Assembly: GCF_005217455.1 (NCBI RefSeq)
Contig: NZ_SZPQ01000017.1
Coordinates: 1-64,000 of the forward strand
Direction of reading: 5' to 3'
Origin: Martelella alba
GTDB taxonomy: Bacteria; Pseudomonadota; Gammaproteobacteria; Enterobacterales; Enterobacteriaceae
DNA length: 64,000 bases
Part shown: piece after piece, positions 18,718 through 33,786 of the stretch
Layout of the letters: each line of letters starts with the position of its first letter
Position numbering within the stretch: position 1 is the stretch's first letter
Translations under genes and position numbers: made by a program
Notes under the pieces: model-generated
Told to the model about the DNA's origin: nothing
Database searches by the model: none
Seen by the model: only the letters and a program-made list of their open reading frames with translations

Positions 18718-19551
18718 TCAGGCCATATCCATCGGCATCAGCGCCGGATCAGGATACTGGTAATCAAACCCCAGTTCCCGACAGATACGGTTGCCATCGA
18801 TGATTTTTCCGCCGTTGCCATCGCCGCCGGGCAGGAACTCCGGTGGCGTTCGGCCAATCTCGCGGGCCCGCGCCGGATAAAAATCGCGCTTGGCCGGGTG
18901 GCCTGGCGCGCACAAATTATACAGATGACCGCCCTTGGGCAGTTTCAATAATAGCTCAATGGCGCTGATGACATCGGCCAGATGCACCAGATTGACCCCA
19001 TGGGCGCCGCCCGGCAATTGCCGCTTGTCGGCCAGGAACCGGCCCGGATGGCGCCCCGGTCCCACCAGCCCCGCCAGGCGCAGGATATCCACGGACGTAT
19101 TGGGCAACCGGTGCAGCCACTGCTCCAGTTCCATCAGGCAAACGGCCGACGCGGTGGCCGGCGCAAGGGGGCTGTTTTCATTCAGTACACCGGCGACATT
19201 GCCGTAAACCGAGGTGGAACCGGTGAAAATAATGCGCGGCACCGCAAACGCCAGGGCGCTGTCCACCACCTGTTGCACCGCCAGAAAATAATCCTCGTCC
19301 CGTGCCACCGTCCGGCCGGCCGGCAGCGCGATCACCACGGCGTCCACCTGGAACAGCGCCGCAAGATCATCGGGTTCCGCCTGCAACTCGGGCGTCAACA
19401 GCAACGGATAACATTCCACACCGCACATGCGCGCCGCTTCCACGCCATCAAGGGCGGTCTTGCTGCCGGTCACGCTGTATCCCCGAGCCAGCAACGACAG
19501 GGCCAAAGGCATTCCCAACCACCCCAAACCGACAATCGCAATCTTTTTCAT
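18718..19551 (-). CDS. yeeZ: YeeZ, SDR-family NAD(P)-binding protein
   Basis: 277 aa (E. coli YeeZ 274). Rossmann loop VGLGWLGMPLALSL near the N-terminus, then TGSTSVYG, DILRLAGLVGPGRHPGRF and KIIDGNRICRELGFDYQYPDP, all diagnostic of YeeZ. The biochemical role is not known to me; the fold is that of extended SDR epimerase-like proteins. I use ATG 19551 (AGGGG upstream) rather than the frame opening at 19638. As in E. coli, it is divergent from the his operon and directly beside it. Confidence 0.93.
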   Translation of the reverse strand: MKKIAIVGLGWLGMPLALSLLARGYSVTGSKTALDGVEAARMCGVECYPLLLTPELQAEPDDLAALFQVDAVVIALPAGRTVARDEDYFLAVQQVVDSALAFAVPRIIFTGSTSVYGNVAGVLNENSPLAPATASAVCLMELEQWLHRLPNTSVDILRLAGLVGPGRHPGRFLADKRQLPGGAHGVNLVHLADVISAIELLLKLPKGGHLYNLCAPGHPAKRDFYPARAREIGRTPPEFLPGGDGNGGKIIDGNRICRELGFDYQYPDPALMPMDMA

Positions 19552-19632
19552 CATGACCCCTGCTCGAAGGTTGAGCTCCCTGGACGCCGGGCGACGCCGG
19601 CGCGCGGCATTGCGCCTATTAAGAAAAATAAG

Positions 19633-19661
19633 TTGCACTCTGCGGCAAATATCGTTAGGTT
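19633..19661 (+). promoter_or_regulatory. his operon promoter
   Basis: A -35 box TTGCAC (19633-19638) and a -10 box TAGGTT (19656-19661) are spaced by 17 bases, about 50 bases before the leader peptide. As I recall it, the -10 hexamer is the same as in the E. coli his promoter. Confidence 0.65.
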
Positions 19662-19711
19662 AACTATAAAGGTATCGCATCGATTCATCATCTACAGATT
19701 GAGAGAATTTT

Positions 19712-19759
19712 ATGTACCGCGTTCTGTTCAGCCACCATCATCACCATCATCCTGACTAG
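19712..19759 (+). CDS. hisL: his operon leader peptide
   Basis: A 15-residue peptide, [15 protein letters not shown], preceded by GAGAG. Six consecutive His codons (seven in E. coli) make ribosome progress depend on charged tRNA-His, which controls folding of the downstream attenuator. The gene is far below the usual ORF size cut-off but unmistakable. Confidence 0.97.
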   Translation: MYRVLFSHHHHHHPD

Positions 19760-19819
19760 TCTTTCAGGTGGTTGGTGCTGGAAGACAAAAATCTTCCAGC
19801 GGCGCGGAACCCAAGAGAG

Positions 19820-19852
19820 CCCTCGGAAGATTTCTTCCGAGGGTTTTTTTTT
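19820..19852 (+). terminator. his attenuator terminator
   Basis: CCCTCGGAAGA (19820-19830) pairs with TCTTCCGAGGG (19833-19843) and is followed by nine T (19844-19852): an intrinsic terminator 60 bases after the leader stop and 50 before hisG. The upstream segment ATCTTCCAGC (about 19790) can pair with its left arm as the alternative antiterminator. Confidence 0.95.
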
Positions 19853-19902
19853 GGCTCTACAACTTTGATTCAACAACGTTATTTTTTAGGTTAGAGGACA
19901 TC

Positions 19903-20802
19903 ATGTTGGATAACACACGTTTACGGATAGCCATGCAGAAATCAGGCAGATTGAGTACCGACTCGCAAAAACTGCTGGAACAATGCGGCATCAAAATCAA
20001 TTTGCAGCAACAGCGCCTGCTGGCTTTCGCGGAAAACATGCCCATCGACATTCTGCGGGTCCGTGACGACGATATTCCCGGTCTGGTCATGGACGGCGTG
20101 GTGGATCTGGGCATCGTCGGCGAAAACGTTCTGGAAGAGGCCCTGCTCGACCGGCGGGCCGAAGGGGAAGATCCCCGTTACTGCGTGTTGCGCAGACTGG
20201 ATTTCGGCGCCTGCCGGCTCTCGCTGGCGCTGCCGCTCGACGAACCCTTCTCGGGTCCGCAATGCCTGCAAGGCAAACGTATCGCCACTTCCTATCCTCA
20301 CCTCCTTAAGCAATATCTCGATAGGCTGAATATCACTTTCAAGCCCTGCCTGCTCAACGGATCGGTGGAGGTCGCGCCCCGCGCCGGCCTGGCCGACGCC
20401 ATCTGCGATCTGGTATCCACCGGCGCCACCCTTGAAGCCAACGGGTTGCGCGAAGTGGAAGTGATTTATCGCTCCAAGGCGTGCCTTATCCAAAGCGATA
20501 CGGAAATGCCGCCGGCGAAGCAGGCCCTGGTGGATAAGCTGATGATTCGTATCCAGGGCGTCATCCAGGCCCGTGAATCCAAATACATCATGCTGCACGC
20601 GCCCACCGAACGCCTGGACGATATCGTCGCCCTGCTGCCCGGCGCCGAACGCCCCACTATCTTGCCGCTGGCCGGCGATGTACAGCGGGTGGCCATGCAC
20701 ATGGTCAGCAGTGAAACCCTGTTCTGGGAGACCATGGAGAATCTGAAATCCCTCGGCGCCAGCTCGATTTTGGTGCTGCCCATTGAAAAGATGATGGAGT
20801 AA
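19903..20802 (+). CDS. hisG: ATP phosphoribosyltransferase (HisG)
   Basis: First and feedback-controlled step of histidine synthesis: ATP + PRPP to phosphoribosyl-ATP. Long-form HisG (299 aa, as in E. coli) with the PRPP loop region [14 protein letters not shown] and the C-terminal regulatory domain (about 225-299). ATG 19903 follows AGAGGA; the frame is open further upstream, but that part covers the attenuator. First structural gene after the attenuator, 5 bases before hisD. Confidence 0.98.
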   Translation: MLDNTRLRIAMQKSGRLSTDSQKLLEQCGIKINLQQQRLLAFAENMPIDILRVRDDDIPGLVMDGVVDLGIVGENVLEEALLDRRAEGEDPRYCVLRRLDFGACRLSLALPLDEPFSGPQCLQGKRIATSYPHLLKQYLDRLNITFKPCLLNGSVEVAPRAGLADAICDLVSTGATLEANGLREVEVIYRSKACLIQSDTEMPPAKQALVDKLMIRIQGVIQARESKYIMLHAPTERLDDIVALLPGAERPTILPLAGDVQRVAMHMVSSETLFWETMENLKSLGASSILVLPIEKMME

Positions 20803-20807
20803 CGGCG

Positions 20808-24278
<3,471 letters not shown>

Positions 24279-24279
<1 letters not shown>

Positions 24280-24869
24280 TGAATGTCGTCATTATCGATA
24301 CCGGCTGCGCCAATTTATTTTCGGTTACCGCCGCGGTCCGGCGCCTTGGCTACCCGCCGGTGGTCAGCCGCGATACCGCCACCGTCCTCAAGGCCGATAA
24401 AGTGTTCCTGCCCGGGGTCGGCACCGCCCGCGCGGCAATGGATCAGTTGCGCGAGCGCGGCCTGATTGAACTGGTGAAGTCCTGTACCCAGCCCGTGCTG
24501 GGGATTTGTCTGGGCATGCAATTGCTCGGCGCCGCCAGCGAGGAAAACGGCGGCATCGACACGCTCGGCATTATCCCCCAGCCGGTGGTCCGCATGGCCG
24601 ATCGCGGCCTGCCCTTGCCGCACATGGGCTGGAACCAGATTCAGTCGAGCGGCGGTAACCGCCTGTTCCGCGGCATCGATGACGGCAGCTATTTTTATTT
24701 CGTGCACGGCTACGCCATGCCGGTTTGCGACGCCACTATCGCTCAATGCCACTATGGCGACCCGTTCAGCGCGGCGGTGGAGCAGGACAATTTCTTCGGC
24801 GTGCAATTTCATCCCGAGCGTTCCGGCGCGGCCGGCGCCCAACTGTTGAAAAATTTTCTGGAGATGTGA
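24279..24869 (+). CDS. hisH: HisH, glutamine amidotransferase subunit of IGP synthase
   Basis: Glutaminase subunit (196 aa, as in E. coli) that feeds ammonia to HisF. Class I triad visible: Cys in [11 protein letters not shown], and His and Glu in [14 protein letters not shown] use ATG 24279 rather than the adjacent GTG 24276 because the E. coli protein starts MNVVI. It ends 3 bases before hisA. Confidence 0.97.
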
Positions 24870-26364
<1,495 letters not shown>

Positions 26365-26371
<7 letters not shown>

Positions 26372-26976
26372 CCGAACAACAGCGCGCGCAACTGGATTGG
26401 GACAAAACCGGCGGATTGCTGCCGGCCGTGATCCAACACGCGGTCTCCGGCGAAGTCTTGATGCTCGGCTATATGAACCCGCAGGCATTGCAGGCCACGG
26501 CGGAAACCGGCAAGGTGACTTTTTTCTCCCGCAGCAAGCAACGGCTGTGGACCAAAGGCGAGACGTCCGGTAATTTTCTTCATGTGGTCGACATCCATAG
26601 CGATTGCGACCGCGATACGCTTTTGATCCTGGCCCGTCCCGACGGCCCCACCTGCCACACCGGCAGCAACAGCTGCTTTTCGCCCGCCGCCACCGACTGG
26701 GGATTTCTTTTCGAGCTGGAAACCCTGCTCGGCCAACGTAAAACCGCCGACCCGCAAAGCTCCTATACCGCCCGGCTGTACGCCAGCGGCACCAAACGCA
26801 TCGCGCAAAAAGTCGGCGAGGAAGGCGTGGAGACCGCTCTGGCCGCCACCGTGCATGACCGGGAGGAACTGACCAATGAAGCGGCGGATCTGGTCTATCA
26901 CCTTCTGGTGTTGCTGCAAGATCAGGACCTGGATTTGAGTCGGGTCATTGATTGTCTGCGCCAGCGGCATCGCTAA
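26365..26976 (+). CDS. hisI: HisI(E), PR-AMP cyclohydrolase / PR-ATP pyrophosphatase
   Basis: Bifunctional protein (203 aa, as in E. coli) doing the second and third steps of the pathway. The cyclohydrolase half has the metal-binding [12 protein letters not shown] and [12 protein letters not shown]; the pyrophosphatase half has [18 protein letters not shown] and [14 protein letters not shown]. Last gene of the operon, convergent with the unknown gene at 27019 after 42 bases. Confidence 0.97.
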
Positions 26977-27018
26977 CCGGCCGCAACGTCCCGCTTGCGG
27001 GCGCCCGGGCGGGGCGGT

Positions 27019-28287
27019 TCAAACGACCGAGCCCCGCTCGGGGAACAAGCGCAGTACCGTCTCGATGGCGTCCCGTTCTTCCGTCGGCAGGGACCGGCAC
27101 AGGCCTAGCACCGCAACCCGGTGTTTATACAAGATGCCCCCCTCGCTCACCGGCACATTGGTCGCCAGTAATTTGGCCAATGAATAGGTGGGCGGTTGTT
27201 GTTCCCGCCGGCAACAATCCAGGATCAGATCGAATATCTGCACGTCATCGTTTTTGGGGATAAGGGTAAAGTACAGCAACATCTGAATGAGGATGACCCG
27301 TCGGTATTCGGGCCATAGCGTCCCCATGGCCGCCGTCAACTGGCTGTATGCCGCGTTATAGGACTTAAGCGGTATTTTTTTCAGCATTTCCTTGCTAAAA
27401 CTGGTCCAAGCCTCGCCTTGCAATTGAATGGCCGCGCGGGAGCTGAACATGTCGGGTATCTCCAACTTGACATCCATGTTAACGTCGGCCAATGCTGAAT
27501 CGCCAGCGGCATTCAAGGGGTAATCTTGCCGAGGCCAGGCATCGATAATTTCCCGGCTTCCCTGAAAAATCGTCTCGAAATCCCGAATGCCGAGCACCAG
27601 CGTATTTTTAAAAATAATCTTCAACATTCTCAACTGAACGATCGGCTGATAACCGGCCAGTTTCCCCGTTTCGGTCCGGTCGCCAAGTAAACGGCGGATA
27701 ACCGGCATACTACAATCCCGCTCCAGACACCGCTCCAAAATCTGCTCAAAGACCGGTAAACGCGGCACCGGCCTACCGGCCGGCATCGCATCCCTGCCGC
27801 CAACCGGCTTATTTTCGCCCGGCAGGTTGAAACTAACGGAACGTTTGACGTGTTTGTGTGAATTCTCCCAACTCGGTTGTTTCCTTATCAGGGAATGGAC
27901 CCGCGGTAGGGTATCGGCGGCGGTATTTTTTGGCGAGGGCGGCGTTCGGAAGCTGGAAGTCCGGCCCAGGGATGTCAAGGGATGCCCCGTTTCCCTGTGT
28001 GTCTTATCGCAAGAAGACTGGACTCGGACGGACAGGACTTCTCCGGTCGGGGAATCCGTCGAGAGGCGGGGTTTTCCGGCGGGCTGGGGTTCCGACAGCC
28101 GTTGGCCGACCCGGGACGATGACTCGGCGCCGATCCGGCGGACGACGCGGGGGCTGGCAAGGGAACACAGCGGGCGCGGCACGACAAGATTTTCCCGTGA
28201 GCTTTTTAGGTGATCGATGTCCCGGATGTGCGAGGTAACATTCTCCATGCCGGGGGACACGGCGTGACAGCAAATGAATCGGAGCAT
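27019..28287 (-). CDS. Unrecognised protein, effector-like two-part architecture
   Basis: 422 aa, family not recognised. About residues 1-165 are rich in Ser, Pro, Arg and Thr and look disordered (for example SLGRTSSFRTPPSPKN). Residues from about 175 to the end look globular and mostly helical (LPVFEQILERCLERD, RVILIQMLLYFTLI, IFDLILDCCRRE). There are no membrane segments and no Sec signal. A disordered N-terminus on a helical C-terminus is common in type III secreted effectors, but nothing proves secretion. The frame opens at TTG 28293; I use ATG 28287, and ATG 28248 is possible. Convergent with hisI; a second unknown gene lies just upstream. Confidence 0.6.
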   Translation of the reverse strand: MLRFICCHAVSPGMENVTSHIRDIDHLKSSRENLVVPRPLCSLASPRVVRRIGAESSSRVGQRLSEPQPAGKPRLSTDSPTGEVLSVRVQSSCDKTHRETGHPLTSLGRTSSFRTPPSPKNTAADTLPRVHSLIRKQPSWENSHKHVKRSVSFNLPGENKPVGGRDAMPAGRPVPRLPVFEQILERCLERDCSMPVIRRLLGDRTETGKLAGYQPIVQLRMLKIIFKNTLVLGIRDFETIFQGSREIIDAWPRQDYPLNAAGDSALADVNMDVKLEIPDMFSSRAAIQLQGEAWTSFSKEMLKKIPLKSYNAAYSQLTAAMGTLWPEYRRVILIQMLLYFTLIPKNDDVQIFDLILDCCRREQQPPTYSLAKLLATNVPVSEGGILYKHRVAVLGLCRSLPTEERDAIETVLRLFPERGSVV

Positions 28288-28519
28288 AGGCAATTCCGTT
28301 TAGGATGATAATGCGAGTGAAGCGGCAACCCGGCCCACGGCCGGATCGTGGCGAAACAGATTCATTATGTCCATTGTCGCTAGCCGGCAAGACAACCGGC
28401 AGCAGAAACGAGCGCCTAAAAGAGAAATTCTGATAGTTTTAAAGGAAAGACATAAGTTTGTATGAAGATAAGAAGATAAAATGATGCCCACACTTAAACC
28501 GATGAGATCGATGCCTGCA

Positions 28520-28993
28520 TTAGCGCATATGTTGCAAAATGTTAGTCAAATGACAGCAGGTATAGCAGTGATGGCAACCCTTATCCAACCATAAACAAAT
28601 TAAATTAGTCAGGCAATACTTTTCCTCGGGTGATAGACGTCGAACAGTATGAAGGACCGTATCACAAATGATTTGTCTGCATAATGGCGATAAAAAACGC
28701 AACTCACTCAAAAGTCGGACACAAGATATGAGGCTTTGATTGGGATTAACCCGAACTCTGCCGGCTCGATGCAAAACACGCGCTGCAAAGTGTCGCCAAA
28801 GTGGCTCATGCAAAACCGATGAGCCTGGTTGGACGGTTAGGCATGGTCTTAAAGGATGGCAATAGCGCATATTGACACCTACCAGGCGCTCCTTCCAACT
28901 GGGTTGGAGGAGCGAGGTGTCGGCCGTAATGAAACGTTCATACTCTCCGGTTTCCCTATTCTGCCAAAGCAAATTTGGCGAAATGCTATCCAT
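28520..28993 (-). CDS. Unrecognised small protein with a Cys/His-rich C-terminus
   Basis: 157 aa, not recognised. The second half is helical and Leu/Cys-rich, ending in a dense Cys/His stretch (CHHCYTCCHLTNILQH) that might bind a metal. ATG 28993 has AAGGAT upstream, and a CRP-like site lies about 50 bases before it. A segment RRLSPEEKYCLTNLICLWL loosely resembles RSLPTEERDAIETVLRLFP of the neighbouring gene, so the two could be distant paralogues or the smaller one a shortened copy. Function unknown. The 232 bases between the two genes show nothing else. Confidence 0.5.
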   Translation of the reverse strand: MDSISPNLLWQNRETGEYERFITADTSLLQPSWKERLVGVNMRYCHPLRPCLTVQPGSSVLHEPLWRHFAARVLHRAGRVRVNPNQSLISCVRLLSELRFLSPLCRQIICDTVLHTVRRLSPEEKYCLTNLICLWLDKGCHHCYTCCHLTNILQHMR

Positions 28994-29040
28994 AACAGAT
29001 CCTTTTTATACAACCAGAAAATGCGCTCAGTTTATTGATT

Positions 29041-29056
29041 TATGACATAGATCACA
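29041..29056 (-). promoter_or_regulatory. CRP-like site upstream of the 28520-28993 gene
   Basis: TATGA-CATAGA-TCACA matches the CRP core TGTGA-N6-TCACA at nine of ten positions. It ends 48 bases before the start of the small gene. No clear -10 box is placed well, so regulation remains a suggestion. The rest of 28994-29275 has no gene. Confidence 0.35.
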
Positions 29057-29275
29057 AATAATAAGTCTTTGACAAATTAAGGCGTAATCCTGATAAATCA
29101 GGCTGGGATAATCGTAAAGTGAGAACGGGGATGACAAATGGCCAAACGCGTGCTTGAAAATCAATATGGCCCCATGATAGCAATGCCCTTGTTATGGCTT
29201 GGGCCTGGGCTAAGCCAAATGCGAGAAAATAATTCAAGCCCATTGTTAATCAGGTTAAAATTACTTTCTGCCTAA

Positions 29276-30511
29276 TTAACGCCTCAATACACTTATTAGT
29301 TTGTGTAATTTCAATATACACCGCCACGCTAGTGATTTCTGAAGCTCATCATTTAAGGATGTTATCTTCTGTAACGCCTGTTGCAGTGAAATCAGCTCAG
29401 ACCGTGATTTGCTGATGACTTCGTCTTTGGCCGCTATTATTTCACTGAGATCACGGACTTTTTTCTCAAGTCGCTCATTGTTGGCCATTTGCGCATCGGA
29501 TGTGCGCATCAGATTTTCCTTCAAATCAAAAAGAAAATCTGTCGGGGATAAGTGAGAAATCCGCTCGATTAACGGCTCATCAATTTTTTCATCCTGCTCG
29601 ACATGAAGTTGATGAAGCATTTGCAGATATTTTAATACATCCGGATATAATTTAAAGAAAGGCTCTCGGGAAATAGTATTTAGATGCCATTCAAGAAAAG
29701 AGTTGGCATAGGATATAAAGTCAATACGTCTTTGCTGGAAAAGGTCTTTTTCTAACATAAAAAGACGTAATGCCTCAAGCGCATCAATAGCGCAATGATA
29801 TGACAACTCTCGCGTATTCGATAAAGAGAATTTTCTCTGAATAGTATGACTAATCAGAATGTCATCCACAATACAGATGCGCTTTGCGAGCATCATAAAT
29901 GCACAGATAAAGTAAAGGTCATTCGTTGTTCTTATAGACTGAAACTTGAGGTTTTCTCCAAAAATTTTATCTTTTTTCAGTAGCTTATCCCACGGCCACC
30001 AGATAAAGGCATTGAAAAAATTTTGCTTGATATCATTAGAAGAAAAGACATCTACAGCCGGCAGCAATTCATTGCGAATAGTCCACGACATGGCCGTATA
30101 TTCTTGTGTTATATTGTTATATGATCGAGACCGGAAAACGACAACATCGGCATCATATTCTTTCGCCCTACCATAGGCTTTGGCGAGCATATCGCTCTCG
30201 ACATAATCATCATCATCCAGGAAAATCACATACTCCCCCCTGGCCAAAAGCAGTCCTTTATTTCGTGCCGCACCCGCATTTTCATTTTTTTCATTAGAAA
30301 TAATACGAATGCGCTTATCTTCTTGGGCAATCCGTGTGATTAATTCCTTGGTGCCATCCGAGGAGCAATCATCAACAATAATCAATTCGAAGTTTTCAAT
30401 AGACTGCATCAATATCTTTTTTATGACATCATCAAGATATGCCTCAGCGTTGTAAACCGGCATAATGATCGAAATGCAGGGGTTGATGTTATGTTTATTC
30501 ATTTTAATCAT
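29276..30511 (-). CDS. GT2-family glycosyltransferase with C-terminal coiled coil
   Basis: GT-A fold glycosyltransferase (411 aa). The N-terminal catalytic domain (about 10-230) has ISIIMPVYNAEAYL, IIVDDCSSDGTKEL and the metal-binding DDDD motif in EYVIFLDDDDYVE. A long C-terminal part ends in a coiled coil (about 345-400: RLEKKVRDLSEIIAAKDEVI). Sugar and acceptor are unknown; the position between his and gnd suggests O-antigen decoration. ATG 30511 or ATG 30502 could be the start; neither has a good Shine-Dalgarno. It is more AT-rich than his. Divergent from the acyltransferase gene. Confidence 0.8.
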   Translation of the reverse strand: MIKMNKHNINPCISIIMPVYNAEAYLDDVIKKILMQSIENFELIIVDDCSSDGTKELITRIAQEDKRIRIISNEKNENAGAARNKGLLLARGEYVIFLDDDDYVESDMLAKAYGRAKEYDADVVVFRSRSYNNITQEYTAMSWTIRNELLPAVDVFSSNDIKQNFFNAFIWWPWDKLLKKDKIFGENLKFQSIRTTNDLYFICAFMMLAKRICIVDDILISHTIQRKFSLSNTRELSYHCAIDALEALRLFMLEKDLFQQRRIDFISYANSFLEWHLNTISREPFFKLYPDVLKYLQMLHQLHVEQDEKIDEPLIERISHLSPTDFLFDLKENLMRTSDAQMANNERLEKKVRDLSEIIAAKDEVISKSRSELISLQQALQKITSLNDELQKSLAWRCILKLHKLISVLRR

Positions 30512-31036
30512 CAATAATGCTTATTATGAAATATTAGATAGCATACTACATAGATGTCATTATGATTGCAATACATTACCCTTAGATTTCATTCACATTC
30601 TTCAGATTTCCGTTTAGCAACTCTCCATGGACGGCATAGAAAAAATCGTTTAACGAGAGAGAGGGTGACCACATTCATTTACCAACACATAGGATTTATT
30701 TTACATAATCATTACTCTTTTTGATGATTTAATACGTAATGGTTCATAAATCTTATCACTGGTATGGCTGGTGCGCGGCTCACAACAACTGACAGTTTAT
30801 TGTCGGCGCTAAACGTGACGAAGGCGACTTACGCCCCCGCTTTAGACATCATTAACATTAACGGGATTTAAAATTTTTGATAAGTCATATTTTTTAGCAG
30901 TAAAATGACCATTCTTTAGCAGATAATTTTGCAATCGATACCCTAAAACAAACTTGCAAAGTGCAATTCAAGAGTTTCATGACAATACTTGATAAGTGTG
31001 ATATAAATATGTAAATTTTATTGTGATAAACTAATC
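30512..31036. other. AT-rich intergenic region between divergent genes
   Basis: 525 bases between the divergent GT2 and acyltransferase genes. I see no gene and no recognisable repeat. It is AT-rich and probably carries promoters for both. Confidence 0.5.
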
Positions 31037-32077
31037 ATGGACCCTACGCGACGCGACCTAAAAGTGGATTGTCTCAGAACACTGGGGTTGCTTTCGATCA
31101 TGCTAGCACACGTTTCTCCCCCTGCGACATTATTCCAGCTCAGGACATTTGATGTGCCAATGATGATTTTTTTGTCAGGAATGTCATACGCTATTGCTAA
31201 AAAAAGCACGGTGAGTTATGGACAGTATTTATGGAGTCGTTTCCAGAGACTGGTAATACCCGTTTGGATATTTTTGACTATTTTCCTCTATTCAATAAAA
31301 TTATTCAATATTACAATTTTTGAATTTCCTATAGACAAACAAAAAATTATTGAGTCTTATTTCCTTTACAACGGAATCGGCTATGTTTGGATCATGGGTA
31401 TTTTTTTGCTTATTGCTATTTTCTCCCCATTATACAAATCATTGGCCGAGCGATCATCAAATAACATGCTAGGTCTTAGTGCGTTGAGCTGCATTGTAAT
31501 CATTTCCTTGATAATTGACCCTCTGCAAAGCTATAGTTTTGGATATTGGATCACACTGGTTTATAATTTATCCATTTCAATACTTTCCTATGGAATAATG
31601 TTCATATTTGGATATCAATATTCATCTTTAGTGAAAAGAGAAAAATTCTTTATTCTCGCAACCTCCTTACTGCTGATATTTTTTATTGAATCCGTATCTT
31701 ATCATTTTGAAAAAACCATCATTACGCCTCAGAGCACCAAATATCCGCCCCATTCCGTTTATATCTTCTATTCTATATTTATTATAATAATAATGAATGA
31801 AGGTCTTGCAAAGCTTATGCCCCTGAATAATAAAAAGGTTACAATGCTAGTGACATTTGTTTCCTCGAATACGGTGTGGATATATTTACTGCATATACCT
31901 ATCGTAGAATATATGAAACACGCATCTCACAATATGTTTTTCCTTACAAAATGGCTGATTGCCGTTATCATGTCAGTGACGTTATATTATCTACAAAGGA
32001 AGTGGGTTCTCTTATTAACAATGAAAATCAAAAATCCTAAAATAGCAAAATTTCTCATAAAAAGCCTCACTGGATAA
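31037..32077 (+). CDS. Acyltransferase-3 family membrane protein, putative O-antigen O-acetyltransferase
   Basis: 346 aa with about ten hydrophobic spans. The family hallmark near the N-terminus is RDLKVDCLRTLGLLSIMLAH (conserved R/D...L and active-site His), followed by PMMIFLSGMSYA and a WSRFQRLVIPVW motif. Such proteins move acetyl groups across the inner membrane onto polysaccharides (OafA/WecH type). It is the only plus-strand gene in the O-antigen block and AT-rich, which suggests separate acquisition. Its target is inferred from context only. Confidence 0.8.
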   Translation: MDPTRRDLKVDCLRTLGLLSIMLAHVSPPATLFQLRTFDVPMMIFLSGMSYAIAKKSTVSYGQYLWSRFQRLVIPVWIFLTIFLYSIKLFNITIFEFPIDKQKIIESYFLYNGIGYVWIMGIFLLIAIFSPLYKSLAERSSNNMLGLSALSCIVIISLIIDPLQSYSFGYWITLVYNLSISILSYGIMFIFGYQYSSLVKREKFFILATSLLLIFFIESVSYHFEKTIITPQSTKYPPHSVYIFYSIFIIIIMNEGLAKLMPLNNKKVTMLVTFVSSNTVWIYLLHIPIVEYMKHASHNMFFLTKWLIAVIMSVTLYYLQRKWVLLLTMKIKNPKIAKFLIKSLTG

Positions 32078-32165
32078 GCAGTGGTAGCATGGTGGTTACA
32101 TGAGCGGGGAGACTTACAGCACGACCAACAAACTAGGCTGGAACCCTTAAGCAGAGAATACAACC

Positions 32166-32190
32166 AAAAAAACCGGCACTCAGGCCGGTT
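32166..32190 (-). terminator. Intrinsic terminator after gnd
   Basis: On the minus strand AACCGGCC and GCCGGTT arms form a GC-rich stem followed by a run of seven T (32166-32172). It lies about 50 bases past the gnd stop. Confidence 0.85.
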
Positions 32191-32241
32191 CGCAAACGGT
32201 GCCGCTATGACATGACTCGCAGCAACGACTAAAGCAGTCAA

Positions 32242-33648
32242 TCACTCCAGCCATTCGGTATGAAATACGCCTTCTTTATCAATACGTTTGTAAGTATGCG
32301 CACCGAAATAATCCCGCTGAGCCTGGATCAAGTTGGCGGGTAAAACCTCGGATCGATAACTATCATAGTAGGCAATGGCCGCCGACAATGTCGGTGTCGG
32401 AATACCCTGTTGCACGGCGTAGGCCACCACATCCCGCAGCGCCTGCTGGTAGTCATCGGCGATACGCTTAAAGTACGGCGCCAGCAGCAGGTTGGCGATA
32501 TCGGCGTTCTCGGCATAGGCGTCGGTGATCTTCTGCAGAAATTGCGCGCGGATTATACAGCCGGCACGGAAAATCTTGGCGATTTCACCGTAATTGAGAT
32601 TCCAATTATTTTCGATGGAAGCCGCCCGCAATTGGGAGAAGCCCTGGGCATAGGACACGATTTTGCCCAAGTACAGCGCCCGGCGCACTTTCTCGGCAAA
32701 CTCGGCCTTATCGCCGGTGAAGGGCGCCGCCTTGGGACCGGTCAGAATTTTAGACGCCGCCACGCGCTGGGATTTCAGGGAGGACAAATAACGGGCGAAA
32801 ACGGATTCAGTAATCAAACTCAGCGGTTCGCCGAGATCCAACGCGCTCTGGCTGGTCCATTTGCCGGTGCCCTTATTGGCCGCCTCGTCCAGGATCACAT
32901 CCACCAGATAGTTGCCCTGCTCATCCTTTTTAGTGAAAATATCTTTGGTGATATCGATAAGATAGCTACTAAGCTCTCCTTTGTTCCATTCGCTAAAGGT
33001 CGCCGCCAGTTGTTCGTTACTCAGCTTCAGCGCATTTCTCAACAGCGAATAGGCTTCGGAGATCAGTTGCATATCCCCGTACTCAATCCCGTTATGCACC
33101 ATCTTCACATAATGACCGGCGCCATCGGGGCCAATATAGGTCACACAGGCCTCGCCTTCGGCACGGGCGGCGATTTTCTCCAGGATCGGCGCCACCAGAT
33201 CGTAAGCCGCTTTTTGCCCGCCCGGCATAATGGATGGGCCTTTAAGCGCGCCTTCCTCGCCGCCGGACACGCCAGTGCCGATAAAGTTAAAGCCTTGTTC
33301 GGAAAGCTCGCGATTACGGCGGATGGTATCACGATAAAACGTGTTGCCGCCGTCAATGAGGATATCGCCCTTGTCCAGGTATGGCTTCAAGGATTCGATG
33401 GTTTTATCGGTGCCTTCGCCGGCTTTAACCATTAACAGGATACGACGGGGCTTTTCCAGGGAGTTGACGAACGTTTCCAACGTGTAATAAGGCACCAGAT
33501 TCCTGCCCGGATTTTCCGCGATGACCTCTTCCGTTTTCTCACGGGAACGGTTGAAAATCGACACGCTATAGCCACGGCTTTCAATGTTCAGCGCCAGATT
33601 GCGCCCCATAACCGCCATTCCGACTACGCCGATCTGTTGTGTGGACAT
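32242..33648 (-). CDS. gnd: 6-phosphogluconate dehydrogenase, decarboxylating
   Basis: Pentose phosphate enzyme converting 6-phosphogluconate to ribulose 5-phosphate with NADP+ (468 aa, as in E. coli). N-terminal Rossmann [16 protein letters not shown], the family signature [13 protein letters not shown], substrate-binding [19 protein letters not shown] and catalytic Lys/Asn region [19 protein letters not shown] are all intact. As in E. coli and Klebsiella it borders the O-antigen cluster; an intrinsic terminator follows. Confidence 0.98.
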   Translation of the reverse strand: MSTQQIGVVGMAVMGRNLALNIESRGYSVSIFNRSREKTEEVIAENPGRNLVPYYTLETFVNSLEKPRRILLMVKAGEGTDKTIESLKPYLDKGDILIDGGNTFYRDTIRRNRELSEQGFNFIGTGVSGGEEGALKGPSIMPGGQKAAYDLVAPILEKIAARAEGEACVTYIGPDGAGHYVKMVHNGIEYGDMQLISEAYSLLRNALKLSNEQLAATFSEWNKGELSSYLIDITKDIFTKKDEQGNYLVDVILDEAANKGTGKWTSQSALDLGEPLSLITESVFARYLSSLKSQRVAASKILTGPKAAPFTGDKAEFAEKVRRALYLGKIVSYAQGFSQLRAASIENNWNLNYGEIAKIFRAGCIIRAQFLQKITDAYAENADIANLLLAPYFKRIADDYQQALRDVVAYAVQQGIPTPTLSAAIAYYDSYRSEVLPANLIQAQRDYFGAHTYKRIDKEGVFHTEWLE

Positions 33649-33786
33649 TAAGCAACTCCTGTATGGTAGAGATTACCCCCTGCCTGTCTGGTCATCAGGC
33701 ACGGGCTGCAATGTGGCGAATATGTTAACTCAGGATAGGCAATGTGGATAGTAATCGATTCAACAGATAGCATTAGCCATCAAACA

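Noticed and set aside
19768..19902. 45-residue N-terminal extension of HisG
   Set aside because: It would translate the attenuator. ATG 19903 with AGAGGA gives exactly the usual 299 residues.
29052..29243. 63-codon minus-strand frame
   Set aside because: No ribosome binding site, no recognisable fold, and it covers the likely promoter region between two genes.
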